DNA of 64,000 nucleotides from an uncultured Oscillospiraceae bacterium (lineage in GTDB: Bacteria; Bacillota; Clostridia; Oscillospirales; Acutalibacteraceae). The stretch covers positions 104,383 through 168,382 of the forward strand of contig UQBX01000002.1 in NCBI GenBank assembly GCA_900539425.1. Reading direction: 5' to 3'. The notes beneath the pieces are model-generated. The model saw nothing but the letters and a program-made list of their open reading frames with translations, was not told the DNA's origin and did no database searches. The position numbers were made by a program, and so were the translations under genes. Positions within the stretch are counted from its first letter, which is position 1. Each line of letters opens with the position of its first letter. Of this stretch, positions 1 through 7,896 are shown in pieces.

Positions 1-641
1 TGCGAATGAAAAAGGGCGATATGATAACCGTTTGCACGGGTGACGGCAGCGACTACGGCTGTATAATAGACGATATTGACAAGGACGGCGTTGTGCTTTC
101 CGTGTGCTACAAACAGGCTTCCGAAAGCGAGCCTGATATAAAAGTATCACTTTATCAGGGTGTGCCGAAAGGCGACAAGCTGGAGGACGTAATACAAAAA
201 TGCACGGAGCTTGGCGTATATGAGATAATTCCCGTGCTTACAAAAAGGTGCGTGAGCCGCCCGCAGGAAAAGCAGGCGGAGAAAAAACGCCAGAGATACA
301 ACAAGATAGCGCTTGAGGCGGCACAGCAGAGCGGGCGCGGAATAGTGCCCGAAGTTAAAAAGATGACGGATTTTAAGACCGCCGTAAAAGAATGTGACGC
401 GGATATAAAAATAGTATTTTATGAGGGCGGCGGACTGCCGCTGACGGACATAATAAAAAAAGGCGCAAAAAGCGCCGCTGTTTTCATTGGGCCAGAGGGC
501 GGATTTGAAAAGGAAGAGGTTGAGTTTTTAAAAGAGAACGGAGCCACAGCGGCAACGCTCGGAAAAAGGATATTAAGAACACAGACTGCTCCCGCCGCGG
601 CGCTTGCCGCCATAATGCTGCTGACGGGCAACCTTGAATAA
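1..641 (+). CDS. rsmE: 16S rRNA m3U1498 methyltransferase RsmE (5' truncated by window edge)
   Basis: RsmE methylates N3 of U1498 in 16S rRNA using S-adenosylmethionine. The reading frame is open from the first bases of the window, and the residues before the first ATG (position 6) continue the family pattern (R-M-K-K-G-D), so the true start lies upstream and about 30-35 N-terminal residues are missing. The SPOUT-class C-terminal half is complete: GPEGGFEKEEV followed by LGKRILRTQTA, which form the knotted SAM site. The gene ends 65 bases before cysK, with no clear terminator between them. Confidence 0.93.
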   Translation, partial: RMKKGDMITVCTGDGSDYGCIIDDIDKDGVVLSVCYKQASESEPDIKVSLYQGVPKGDKLEDVIQKCTELGVYEIIPVLTKRCVSRPQEKQAEKKRQRYNKIALEAAQQSGRGIVPEVKKMTDFKTAVKECDADIKIVFYEGGGLPLTDIIKKGAKSAAVFIGPEGGFEKEEVEFLKENGATAATLGKRILRTQTAPAAALAAIMLLTGNLE

Positions 642-706
642 TACCCGCCTTGCAATAAAACCGTGCGGCACGGGCATATTAATAAAAAAAGAAACGGGGC
701 ATTAAT

Positions 707-1630
707 ATGATTTATAATGATCTTACTGAACTGATAGGAAATACACCGATGATGCGCCTTGACGCGCTTGCGAAAAGCGAGGGAGCTAAGGCGAATATTA
801 TAGCAAAGCTTGAATATTTCAATCCCGCTGGCTCGGTAAAAGACAGAGTTGCTTTCAACATGATAACCGAGGCTGAAAAATCAGGCAAACTCAAACCCGG
901 CGCAACCATAATTGAGCCTACATCGGGCAACACGGGCATAGGCCTTGCGGCGGTGGGCGCTGCGCGCGGATATAAAGTGATACTGACCATGCCCGAAACA
1001 ATGAGCGTGGAGCGCAGAAATCTTGTTAAGGCTTTCGGAGCTGAGGTAGTGCTTACAGACGGCTCAAAAGGTATGAGCGGCGCAATAGAAAAAGCGAACG
1101 AACTTAAAAAGAGCATTTACGGCGCAATTATTGCGGGGCAGTTTGAAAACCCGGCAAACCCGCAGGCGCATTATGAAACAACGGGCCCCGAGATATGGCG
1201 TGACACAGAGGGAAAAATTGACGTTTTTGTTGCGGGCATAGGCACGGGCGGCACTGTAAGCGGCGTGGGCAAGTACCTGAAAGAGCAGAACCCCGATATA
1301 AAGATTATCGGTGTTGAGCCCACCTCATCACCTGTTTTGACACAGGGACACGGCGGTGCGCACAAAATTCAGGGTATCGGCGCAGGATTTGTGCCCGAAA
1401 CGCTCAACAGAGATGTAATTGACGAGGTAATCACCTGCACGGACAAGGCGGCATACGAAACGGGCAACAAGATAGCAAAAGCGCACGGCATACTTGTGGG
1501 CATTTCAAGCGGCGCCGCAGTTTGGGCGGCGATTGAAATCTCAAAACGCCCCGAATTCAGCGGCAAAAACATAGTTGCGCTTTTGCCTGATACGGGCGAC
1601 CGCTATCTTTCAACAGGTATGTTTGATTAA
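707..1630 (+). CDS. cysK: cysteine synthase A (O-acetylserine sulfhydrylase)
   Basis: PLP enzyme that makes L-cysteine from O-acetylserine and sulfide. At 307 residues it is the normal CysK length. The PLP lysine is visible in PAGSVKDR (about residue 45), the substrate loop is TSGNTG (about 72-77), and the phosphate-binding glycine loop is GTGGTVSGV (about 175-183). The start has GGGG about 9 bases upstream. An intrinsic terminator follows directly. No T-box or other leader is seen in the short upstream gap, so the gene may be read through from rsmE or use a weak local promoter. Confidence 0.95.
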   Translation: MIYNDLTELIGNTPMMRLDALAKSEGAKANIIAKLEYFNPAGSVKDRVAFNMITEAEKSGKLKPGATIIEPTSGNTGIGLAAVGAARGYKVILTMPETMSVERRNLVKAFGAEVVLTDGSKGMSGAIEKANELKKSIYGAIIAGQFENPANPQAHYETTGPEIWRDTEGKIDVFVAGIGTGGTVSGVGKYLKEQNPDIKIIGVEPTSSPVLTQGHGGAHKIQGIGAGFVPETLNRDVIDEVITCTDKAAYETGNKIAKAHGILVGISSGAAVWAAIEISKRPEFSGKNIVALLPDTGDRYLSTGMFD

Positions 1631-1640
1631 AAGGCATAAG

Positions 1641-1669
1641 AAAAAGGCTCCCTTTCGGGAGCCTTTTTT
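1641..1669 (+). terminator. bidirectional intrinsic terminator after cysK
   Basis: A perfect stem AAAGGCTCCC / GGGAGCCTTT with a short TTTC loop is flanked by an A-run and a T-run. It can therefore end both cysK (plus) and the convergent secreted-protein gene (minus). Confidence 0.9.
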
Positions 1670-1682
1670 AACGATATGATTA

Positions 1683-2156
1683 TCAGGAAATATTACCGTT
1701 ATTGTCGCAGGATATAGTTAATGTCAGGGGAACTGTTTTAGTAATGATACCGAGCCAGTATTTCTTTACAAGGAAATCACCTGTTGCGGTTCTTCCCGAC
1801 TTGGAAGCGGTTGCCTCTTTTACTTTCCATGCAGTGTCATAAATATTATATGATGTAACTGCACCGGTGCAGGTGGCAGAACTGCCTGTATATGTAAATG
1901 TTGCTCTGAGAGTAACACTCCATCTCAGCTCCTGCTCATCTCCGTCATAGTAATAACCGGTTTTACCCCTGGTTACCGTGCCGGAAGCGAAAGGACTTAT
2001 CACTTCTTCAGTTCTGATAATAATGTAACTGCCGTCCTCAAAATGCTGAACTTCGGTTTCTGTTTGCTCGTTTGTTTGGGCTAAAGCGCTAAACGGCACA
2101 GAAAAACAAAACATCATTGCAAGTAAAAATAATGCTATTCTTTTTGTAAGTTTCAT
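1683..2156 (-). CDS. secreted hypothetical protein, last gene of a PadR operon
   Basis: Unrecognised 157-residue protein. A clear signal peptide (MKLTKRIALFLLAMMFCFSV, then cleavage near SALAQ) predicts export. The mature part is rich in T, S, Y and G with alternating polar/hydrophobic segments, suggesting a small beta-rich domain, and has only two cysteines in the mature region. It is the third gene of a minus-strand operon (PadR regulator, HAAS-type membrane protein, this gene) with only 11 bases before it. The start ATG has an AAAGGAG-type ribosome site. No function can be assigned. Confidence 0.75.
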   Translation of the reverse strand: MKLTKRIALFLLAMMFCFSVPFSALAQTNEQTETEVQHFEDGSYIIIRTEEVISPFASGTVTRGKTGYYYDGDEQELRWSVTLRATFTYTGSSATCTGAVTSYNIYDTAWKVKEATASKSGRTATGDFLVKKYWLGIITKTVPLTLTISCDNNGNIS

Positions 2157-2167
2157 AATTCTCTCCT

Positions 2168-2539
2168 TTACTTTGTTTCTACAACCACAACTACGCCTTC
2201 ATCACTTTCGGCTCTTGAAATTGCAGAACCCGCTGCCGCAGCAACACCCCAAACTACCAAAGCGGTTACCAAAAAGACTGCAACAGTCTTTTTGATTTTA
2301 ATTTTTCTATTTATTGTTTTAATATCTAAAGTATCTGAATACATTTTTGCAACTTCTTCTGTTTCTCCGAAGTGCATAATTATATCGCCCATGGACACAT
2401 CTGAATTCTCTGCCGCGTAATCATATATCTCATATTTTAATCCGCGCAGATATTTTCTTTTTGAACTGAAATCGCCGGGCATCAGAGACTTTATATCATC
2501 AAGATATCTGTTTATTTCTTTCTTCAACGCGTCTTGCAT
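2168..2539 (-). CDS. HAAS/DUF1700-like membrane-anchored regulatory partner of PadR
   Basis: About 123 residues: a helical N-terminal domain with an L-K-K-E-I-N-R-Y-L pattern, then FGETEEVAKMYSD typical of HAAS/DUF1700-like proteins, a basic KIKIKK stretch and one C-terminal membrane segment (about residues 85-107). The family usually follows a PadR regulator and is thought to couple it to the membrane. The frame is open further upstream, to about 2605 inside padR. I chose the internal ATG at 2539 because residues before it do not fit the family; 2551 is an alternative. It overlaps the PadR 3' end by about 40 bases, suggesting translational coupling. Confidence 0.7.
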   Translation of the reverse strand: MQDALKKEINRYLDDIKSLMPGDFSSKRKYLRGLKYEIYDYAAENSDVSMGDIIMHFGETEEVAKMYSDTLDIKTINRKIKIKKTVAVFLVTALVVWGVAAAAGSAISRAESDEGVVVVVETK

Positions 2540-2882
2540 ATTTATTTGCATCGCCGTCCCTGCCGAGAATCCTGCTGACATTCTCACAAACCTTATCATA
2601 GTCATTAAGGAGCTGCAAATAATAGAGTTTGCCCTTCTCTTCCATATGATAATATCTTCTTGTACGCTTTACACCGACTCTCTTTACGTAATCGGTGATA
2701 TAGCCGGCTTCAGTCAAACGGAACAGGATATTATAGAGCGAACCCTCAAGTATAAAATACTGCCCGCCTGTTTTATCCTTAAACGCCTGAGTAATCTGAT
2801 AACCGTACAGATCCTCCTGCTGAAGCAGGTGCAGAATAAGCATTTCCGCAGTACCGCGTTTGAAATTATCTGAATTCTGCAT
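2499..2882 (-). CDS. PadR-family transcriptional regulator
   Basis: 127 residues. The N-terminal winged helix matches PadR (RGTAEMLILHLLQQEDLYGYQI at about 9-30, then EGSLYNILFRLTEAGYI and a basic RRYY wing). It is preceded by GGGGGAGG and by a good sigma-A promoter. First gene of the operon padR-HAAS-secreted protein. PadR proteins usually repress their own operon until an effector or stress signal binds; the ligand is unknown here. Confidence 0.88.
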   Translation of the reverse strand: MQNSDNFKRGTAEMLILHLLQQEDLYGYQITQAFKDKTGGQYFILEGSLYNILFRLTEAGYITDYVKRVGVKRTRRYYHMEEKGKLYYLQLLNDYDKVCENVSRILGRDGDANKYARRVEERNKQIS

Positions 2883-2914
2883 TTTAACCTCCCCCTTATC
2901 GTTATTGTAATTTA

Positions 2915-2943
2915 ATTATATCATTCATAGCCTTGAGTGTAAA
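2915..2943 (-). promoter_or_regulatory. sigma-A-type promoter of the padR operon
   Basis: On the minus strand TTTACA is followed by a 17-base spacer and TATAAT, placing transcription start about 25 bases before the padR ribosome site. The spacer lies where a PadR dimer could bind for autoregulation (inference). Confidence 0.75.
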
Positions 2944-2991
2944 TACCTGTTTTTGAAATATATCGATTAAAAAATGTAAATTTTTTCAGCA

Positions 2992-3020
2992 AAAAAAGGC
3001 TCCCACAAGGGAGCCTTTTC
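2992..3020 (-). terminator. intrinsic terminator after the 19-codon peptide gene
   Basis: Stem AAAGGCTCCC / GGGAGCCTTT with loop ACAA and T-runs on either strand. The stem is nearly identical to the cysK terminator stem. It separates the upstream minus-strand genes (vanZ-like, small peptide) from the padR promoter. Confidence 0.85.
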
Positions 3021-3034
3021 ATTTGCTTAAATTC

Positions 3035-3094
3035 TTATTTCTTTGCAAAATAGGGATAGAAAACAAGTACCGCAAGCGCCTTTACGTATTTCAT
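3035..3094 (-). CDS. 19-residue peptide gene with strong ribosome binding site
   Basis: A minus-strand ATG preceded by GAAAGGAG (6-7 base spacing) opens a 19-codon frame, MKYVKALAVLVFYPYFAKK, ended by TAA. An intrinsic terminator begins 15 bases downstream. The peptide has a Lys-flanked hydrophobic core, long enough for a very short membrane-associated or signalling peptide but too short for a typical signal peptide plus product. It lies 107 bases downstream of the vanZ-like gene and may share its transcript. No known family; a leader or chance frame remains possible. Confidence 0.45.
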   Translation of the reverse strand: MKYVKALAVLVFYPYFAKK

Positions 3095-3201
3095 AGCGTT
3101 TCTCCTTTCGTGTTTTCGTTACATCTACATTAAACACGAAAGTGAGCTGTTTTTCTATAAACTGTGCTTTACACGGCGGTTTACATAACGCCTGTTTTGC
3201 T

Positions 3202-3696
3202 TTACATTTTGCTTTTTTTAAGAGTTTTTGCCATTTTTTTATAAATTGCGGCGGCAATTTTATAAACTGCGTATCCTATTATAACGCCGATTAAATTCAG
3301 TATAATATCATCCACATCAAAACTGCCGACTTTGAAAATGAGCTGGAATGTTTCCACGGCAAGTATAACAACAAACGAAACGGCGGCGCACTTCCACAAA
3401 GCCCTCAGCTTTTTTTCAAGGCACGGTATTAAAAAACCGAACGGCACAAAAAGCGCAATATTTCCGAAAATATTAAAAAGTGCAATATCCGTATTAATTC
3501 GGTTTTCCCTGAGCGCCCGCCAAAAACCGTTTATTGTTTCAAACGGAATAAGATTTACGGCATACTTTGCATATTCCGAAAGCGGCTGAGCCTGATCATA
3601 GACATTGCCGCGACCTCTTAAAAACAGAATATAAACAAGTGCCAGCACATAGACAGCAAGAGCCGCGCCTAAAATTGTTTTTAAAGCTTTTTTCAT
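3202..3696 (-). CDS. VanZ-like family membrane protein
   Basis: About 164 residues. The VanZ-like fold shows as an N-terminal membrane segment (about 7-28), FNIFGNIALFVPFGFLIP (second segment), a third hydrophobic helix, then VETFQL and FDVDDIILNLIG, which are the family signatures, and a fourth helix with a basic tail. The start at 3696 follows GAAAGAGAG; the frame is open further upstream but that part overlaps trmB and lacks a site. VanZ relatives give low-level teicoplanin tolerance in enterococci, but most chromosomal copies have no known role. Confidence 0.82.
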   Translation of the reverse strand: MKKALKTILGAALAVYVLALVYILFLRGRGNVYDQAQPLSEYAKYAVNLIPFETINGFWRALRENRINTDIALFNIFGNIALFVPFGFLIPCLEKKLRALWKCAAVSFVVILAVETFQLIFKVGSFDVDDIILNLIGVIIGYAVYKIAAAIYKKMAKTLKKSKM

Positions 3697-3760
3697 TATG
3701 TTCTCTCTTTCTGCCCGCAAATTTAAGCTTAAAGCGTGCGCCTGAAAATCGGTGTGTGTT

Positions 3761-4435
3761 TTACTGTCTGAGCCTTGCCTCAAGTCTGTAAATAGGCAGA
3801 CCCTGAGAAGCAAAGCGGTTTTCATATTCCGTTACTATATTGCCCTCAAAAGAGCTGTTATGCAAATCAAGGCTTACATTAGAAAGAGCGAAGCCCGACT
3901 GCGAAAGATTTTCTATTGAAAATTCAAAAAAGCGGGGGTTATCCGTTTTCTGGCAGATAACGCAATCGGCAGTCATAAGCTGCTTATATATCTCAAGAAA
4001 ACGCGGGTGCGTGAGGCGGTGCTTTGCGTATTTTGCCTTGGGAAACGGGCAGCTGAAATTAAGATAAATCTCGCTCACGCTGTTTGCGGGTATAAAACGC
4101 GGCAGATATTCGGCGGCGCATTTCATAAAGCGCAGGTTTGGGATATTATCACGCATAGCGTTTTCCGCCGCGGCAACTATAACATTGCCCACCTTTTCCA
4201 CTGCTATTATATTCTTATCGGGGTTGCGTTTTGCGTATTCGCACGCAAAAGCGCCTTTGCCGCAGCCTATCTCAAGCACAAGCGGATTTTCGTTGCCGAA
4301 AATATCCTCTATGCTGTAAAGGCATTTGTTCCCTTCCTCATTTTCAAAATTCAGATCCGCCGTGTCGCAGTCCAGCAGATAGCTTTCACACTCCTGCAGA
4401 CGTGCTTCAAGGTTTTTCTTTCTTCTCATTCTCAT
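3761..4435 (-). CDS. trmB: tRNA (guanine-N7-)-methyltransferase TrmB
   Basis: Forms m7G46 in the tRNA variable loop. 224 residues, normal length. The class I methyltransferase SAM loop LEIGCGKGAFACEYAKRNP is at about 55-73. The family motif FSCPFPKAKYAKHRLTHPRFLEIYK carries the usual P-x-P-K-x-x-H-x-x-R-R-L-like block. A GAAAGAGAAG ribosome site precedes the ATG. It starts an apparent downstream pair with the vanZ-like gene (64-base gap). Confidence 0.93.
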   Translation of the reverse strand: MRMRRKKNLEARLQECESYLLDCDTADLNFENEEGNKCLYSIEDIFGNENPLVLEIGCGKGAFACEYAKRNPDKNIIAVEKVGNVIVAAAENAMRDNIPNLRFMKCAAEYLPRFIPANSVSEIYLNFSCPFPKAKYAKHRLTHPRFLEIYKQLMTADCVICQKTDNPRFFEFSIENLSQSGFALSNVSLDLHNSSFEGNIVTEYENRFASQGLPIYRLEARLRQ

Positions 4436-4457
4436 AAAATATTCTTCTCTTTCGTAA

Positions 4458-5510
4458 TCAGATTATCGTGCCGCCGCCCACAACGGACTTTCCGTCATAA
4501 AGCACAAGCGCCTGACCCGGCGCCGCCGCCCTCTGCGGAGTGTCAAACACAACTTTTATTGTGTCATCATCTGTTTGATAAGCCGTGGCGGGCTGTTCTT
4601 TCATGTTATATCTTGTGCGGGCGTTAACACGCATACCGTCCTCAATTTCAGCAACGGACACAAGATTTATATCACGCGCGGTTACTTCACGGGAAAAAAG
4701 CTCATCGCCCTCTGTCAAAATAACACGGTTGTTTTCAATATCCTTTGAGCAGACGTAAAGCGGCACACGGTATGAAACGCCGAGTCCTTTTCTCTGCCCT
4801 ATTGTATAGCGGATAATTCCGTTGTGCGTGCCAACCTTTTCGCCAGAAACGGTTACAAAATCGCCCGAGGGATACGCTCTGCCCGTTTCACGCTCTATAA
4901 ACGCTGCATAATCGCCGTCGGGCACAAAGCATATATCCTGACTTTCCTTTTTATTTGAATTTACAAAGCCGTTTTCGGCGGCTATCTCTCTTATCTCACT
5001 CTTTGAACGTGTGCCGAGGGGAAAAACACAGTGAGAAAGTATCTCCTGCGGCAGAGAATAAAGAACATAACTCTGGTCTTTGCCTGCGTCAACAGCTTTT
5101 TTTAAAACGTACCTGCCCGTGTTTTTATCCTGAGAGCACACAACATAATGCCCCGTTGCGATATAATCACAGCCGAGCTCCTTTGCCTTTTCATAAAGCG
5201 CGCCGAATTTCAGAAAACGGTTACAGTCAAGGCAGGGGTTGGGCGTTGCGCCGTGCTCATAAGTGCTTATAAATTTATCTATTACTTTTTCTTTAAATTC
5301 CTTTTGCAGGTCAAAAACATAAAACGGGATACCAAGACGCTCTGCCACTGCGGCGGCGTCTTTTTCATCCTGCTCATCGGCGCCGCCCCACAGGTGCATC
5401 ATTGCGCCCACACATTCATATCCTGCTTTTTTCATTAAAAGGGCGGCGACGCTGCTGTCCACGCCGCCGCTCATTGCAACAAGTGCTTTTTTGCTCATGC
5501 TGACTTTCAT
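4458..5510 (-). CDS. mnmA: tRNA-specific 2-thiouridylase MnmA
   Basis: Adds sulfur to U34 of Lys, Glu and Gln tRNAs with ATP and persulfide sulfur. The PP-loop is MSGGVDSSVAALLMKK (about 13-28), the first catalytic Cys is in NPCLDCNRFLKF and the second in ESQDICFVPDGDY. The C-terminal beta-barrel has the family RYNMKEQPATA and PGQALVLYDG pieces. 350 residues is normal. Start choice is uncertain: ATG 5510 is close to a GAAAGG site, while ATG 5498 (MSKKALVAMSGG) matches homologues as well. It lies between nadA and trmB on the same strand. Confidence 0.94.
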   Translation of the reverse strand: MKVSMSKKALVAMSGGVDSSVAALLMKKAGYECVGAMMHLWGGADEQDEKDAAAVAERLGIPFYVFDLQKEFKEKVIDKFISTYEHGATPNPCLDCNRFLKFGALYEKAKELGCDYIATGHYVVCSQDKNTGRYVLKKAVDAGKDQSYVLYSLPQEILSHCVFPLGTRSKSEIREIAAENGFVNSNKKESQDICFVPDGDYAAFIERETGRAYPSGDFVTVSGEKVGTHNGIIRYTIGQRKGLGVSYRVPLYVCSKDIENNRVILTEGDELFSREVTARDINLVSVAEIEDGMRVNARTRYNMKEQPATAYQTDDDTIKVVFDTPQRAAAPGQALVLYDGKSVVGGGTII

Positions 5511-5543
5511 AGCCTTTCATGCTTTTTAACGGTAAATATAATA

Positions 5544-6461
5544 TCAGCCGCCGTATTCAATCATTTTATCAATACAGCGCCTTGCTCTGTTCATAATATC
5601 GCTGTCAAGCTCTATTTCCTCGCCGCCTTTGCCCGTACAGCAGAGATAAACCTCCGGCAGGGTTGTCAGGCGCATATTTTCACAGATGAGTTCCTTTGAA
5701 ACCGGGTAAAATCTTTTGCCCGGGCAGTCAAACTGCAGATGGGAAACAATGCTGTTTTCCGTGCCGATAATAAACTCGGCGGCATCGCTGTTTTCGGCGT
5801 ACTGCATAATGCCCGCCGTTGAGCCTACATAATCAGCAAGCGATGTAACCTCCGGTTTACATTCGGGGTGCACGAGGAACAGCGCGTTCGGATGAGCCGC
5901 TTTTGCGGCCAAAACATCCTCTTTTGTAATCTTGGCGTGCTCGGGGCAGCCGCCCTGCATAAGTATAATATTTTTATCGGGGCAGTTTGCCGCAACGAAT
6001 GAGCCCAAATTTATATCGGGCACAAAAATAACGTCCTTTTGCTCGAGCGCCGCCACTACTTTTACGGCGCAGGACGATGTTACGCAAACATCGCTCACTG
6101 CTTTAAGCTCTGCCGTGGTATTCACATACGCCGCAACAGCCGCCTGCGGATATTTTTCTCTGAGCGCAAGAATATCAGACGGAGTAAACTGCTCCGCCAT
6201 AGGGCAGCCCGCCTGCGGGTGTGAAAGGATTACACGCTTTTCGGGTGAAAGTATTTTGCACGTTTCCGCCATAAAGCGCACGCCGCACATAAGCACGGTT
6301 TTGTTTTCCACGCTTTTTGCCTTTACGGACAAAGCATAAGAATCGCCCGTGAAATCCGCCACCTCGCAAACCTCGCGCGGTTCATAAGAATGGGCAAGAA
6401 TACAAATATCGTTTTCTTTTTTAAGGCGCAGGATTTCCTGCTGCATTTCGTAAATTTTCAT
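5544..6461 (-). CDS. nadA: quinolinate synthase NadA
   Basis: Condenses iminoaspartate with dihydroxyacetone phosphate to quinolinate for NAD synthesis; a 4Fe-4S enzyme. 305 residues. Visible family blocks are LAHSYEPREVCEVADFTGDSY near the N-terminus, VYVNTTAELKA-like YVNTTAELKAVSDVCVTSSCA, HPECKPEV and STAGI. The three cluster cysteines fit C in VCVTSSCA, C in HPEC and C in LCCTGKGG. No nadB or nadC is adjacent. The start has AAAGAGAG upstream. Confidence 0.93.
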   Translation of the reverse strand: MKIYEMQQEILRLKKENDICILAHSYEPREVCEVADFTGDSYALSVKAKSVENKTVLMCGVRFMAETCKILSPEKRVILSHPQAGCPMAEQFTPSDILALREKYPQAAVAAYVNTTAELKAVSDVCVTSSCAVKVVAALEQKDVIFVPDINLGSFVAANCPDKNIILMQGGCPEHAKITKEDVLAAKAAHPNALFLVHPECKPEVTSLADYVGSTAGIMQYAENSDAAEFIIGTENSIVSHLQFDCPGKRFYPVSKELICENMRLTTLPEVYLCCTGKGGEEIELDSDIMNRARRCIDKMIEYGG

Positions 6462-6508
6462 AATTCTCTCTTTTTCCGAAACCTCTTAGAGTATTTTTTG
6501 CCGTGAGG

Positions 6509-7681
6509 TTAGATCTCAACGCCGTCTGCCGTATGAACGAAACGAATTGAAAAATCATTTTCATACTGCGGATAAACGGCAAGATACTGTTCCCTGAGGA
6601 ATGCGGCAACATCATCTTTTTTATCGGGATTTACAAGAGCGATGGACGAACCGTTGAAGCCCGCGCCGCTGAATCTGCCGCCGTAAACGCCGTCACATTT
6701 AAGCATTATCTCATAAAGTGTTTTAAGCTCGGGAGAGCCTGTTTCCCAATTATATATAGAGGAGTGGCCGGACTCAAACATAATTCTGCCGAACTCTGCA
6801 ATATCGCCGTTTTCCCATGCTTTTGCTCCGCGCTGAACACGGGAGAACTCGCCGTAGAAATGCTCTGCACGTCTGCGCCAAGCTGACGGTATTTTATTTT
6901 TATACTCGTCAAATATCTCCTTGGGCACATCGCGCATATAGCTGTCCTTAAAACTGCCGTAAGGGATACCCGCAAACGCTCTGAGAGCGAATGAAGCGGC
7001 CTTTGCCTCGTCTACCCTTGAATTGAAAGCGGTGTTTGCAAGCTTTCTTTCCTTGCCTGAAAAGATAACGGCAAATTCATAAGGCGGCATTTTTTCGCTC
7101 TGCGGGATAAGTTTATATTCGTCAGTAAGCGTGTCCAAAAACAGCAGATGATTTTTCTTTGAGTACACCTCGCAGCTTTGATCCATCTTGCCTACGTTCA
7201 TTTCAAGATAATCGTGCTCTGCATACAGAGCAAAATCAATAAGCTCCGCCCTTGTAAGCGAGATGCCGTTTATCTTGCATATAGCGGTAATGTATGAAAT
7301 GAGCACCGCCGCTGAGGACGAAAGACCACCGACGGGCAGACTTCCGTGGATAACGCCGATCATTCCCATTTCAACACGGTGTTTTCTTTTTACTGAAACG
7401 TAAGCCGCCTTTGCGAAATCGCCCCAGTCATAAGACCTCTGCGCAAGCTCATAAGCGGAAAATTCCACAGCGCCGTCAAAATTTGCGCTGTAAAGCTTTA
7501 CAGTGCCGTCATTCGTTGGCAGGAACGCGAGCGTAACGCCCTCGTCTATGGCAAATCCCGAAATCAGACCGTGCTGATAATCCGAATGAGCGCCTACAGG
7601 CGCTATGCGGTACGGGCAGTAAACTTTAAGAGGAGTTTCTGCCGTATCGAATTTCTGTTTAAACAAAGTTTCTGCGTCCAT
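6509..7681 (-). CDS. galactokinase-family GHMP kinase
   Basis: 390 residues. The galactokinase sugar signature appears as PYRIAPVGAHSDYQHG (about 24-39), the ATP-binding GHMP motif as GSLPVGGLSSSAAV (about 114-127), and the C-terminal motif as GRFSGAGFNGSSIAL. The signature reads R-I-A-P-V-G-A-H-S-D-Y where Galactokinase usually has G-R-x-N-L-I-G-E-H-T-D-Y, so the sugar may not be galactose. It is divergent from the glycosyltransferase/Glf cluster, which suggests but does not prove a role in supplying galactose-1-phosphate for galactofuranose. GGCGGTGA precedes the ATG. Confidence 0.8.
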   Translation of the reverse strand: MDAETLFKQKFDTAETPLKVYCPYRIAPVGAHSDYQHGLISGFAIDEGVTLAFLPTNDGTVKLYSANFDGAVEFSAYELAQRSYDWGDFAKAAYVSVKRKHRVEMGMIGVIHGSLPVGGLSSSAAVLISYITAICKINGISLTRAELIDFALYAEHDYLEMNVGKMDQSCEVYSKKNHLLFLDTLTDEYKLIPQSEKMPPYEFAVIFSGKERKLANTAFNSRVDEAKAASFALRAFAGIPYGSFKDSYMRDVPKEIFDEYKNKIPSAWRRRAEHFYGEFSRVQRGAKAWENGDIAEFGRIMFESGHSSIYNWETGSPELKTLYEIMLKCDGVYGGRFSGAGFNGSSIALVNPDKKDDVAAFLREQYLAVYPQYENDFSIRFVHTADGVEI

Positions 7682-7814
7682 AAATTCACCGCCGATAAAA
7701 AGTAATAATTTATTTATGAGAAATTAACATTTTTATTGTAGCATAAAGGAGAGGGCTTGGCAATAAAAATAAATTTTATACGGCGCACAAGCAAATTTCA
7801 ACAACAGGTAAAGA

Positions 7815-7843
7815 TTGACAGTGTTTTTGTAATAATATATAAT
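7815..7843 (+). promoter_or_regulatory. sigma-A promoter of the glycosyltransferase/Glf cluster
   Basis: Consensus TTGACA, 17-base spacer, consensus TATAAT. It lies in the 215-base gap between the divergent GHMP kinase and the first glycosyltransferase, giving a leader of about 45 bases. The rest of the gap shows nothing else clear. Confidence 0.85.
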
Positions 7844-7896
7844 GTAAATAATATAATAATGCAATTAAGCAGCAAAATACTGCAAAAGGACTTTAA

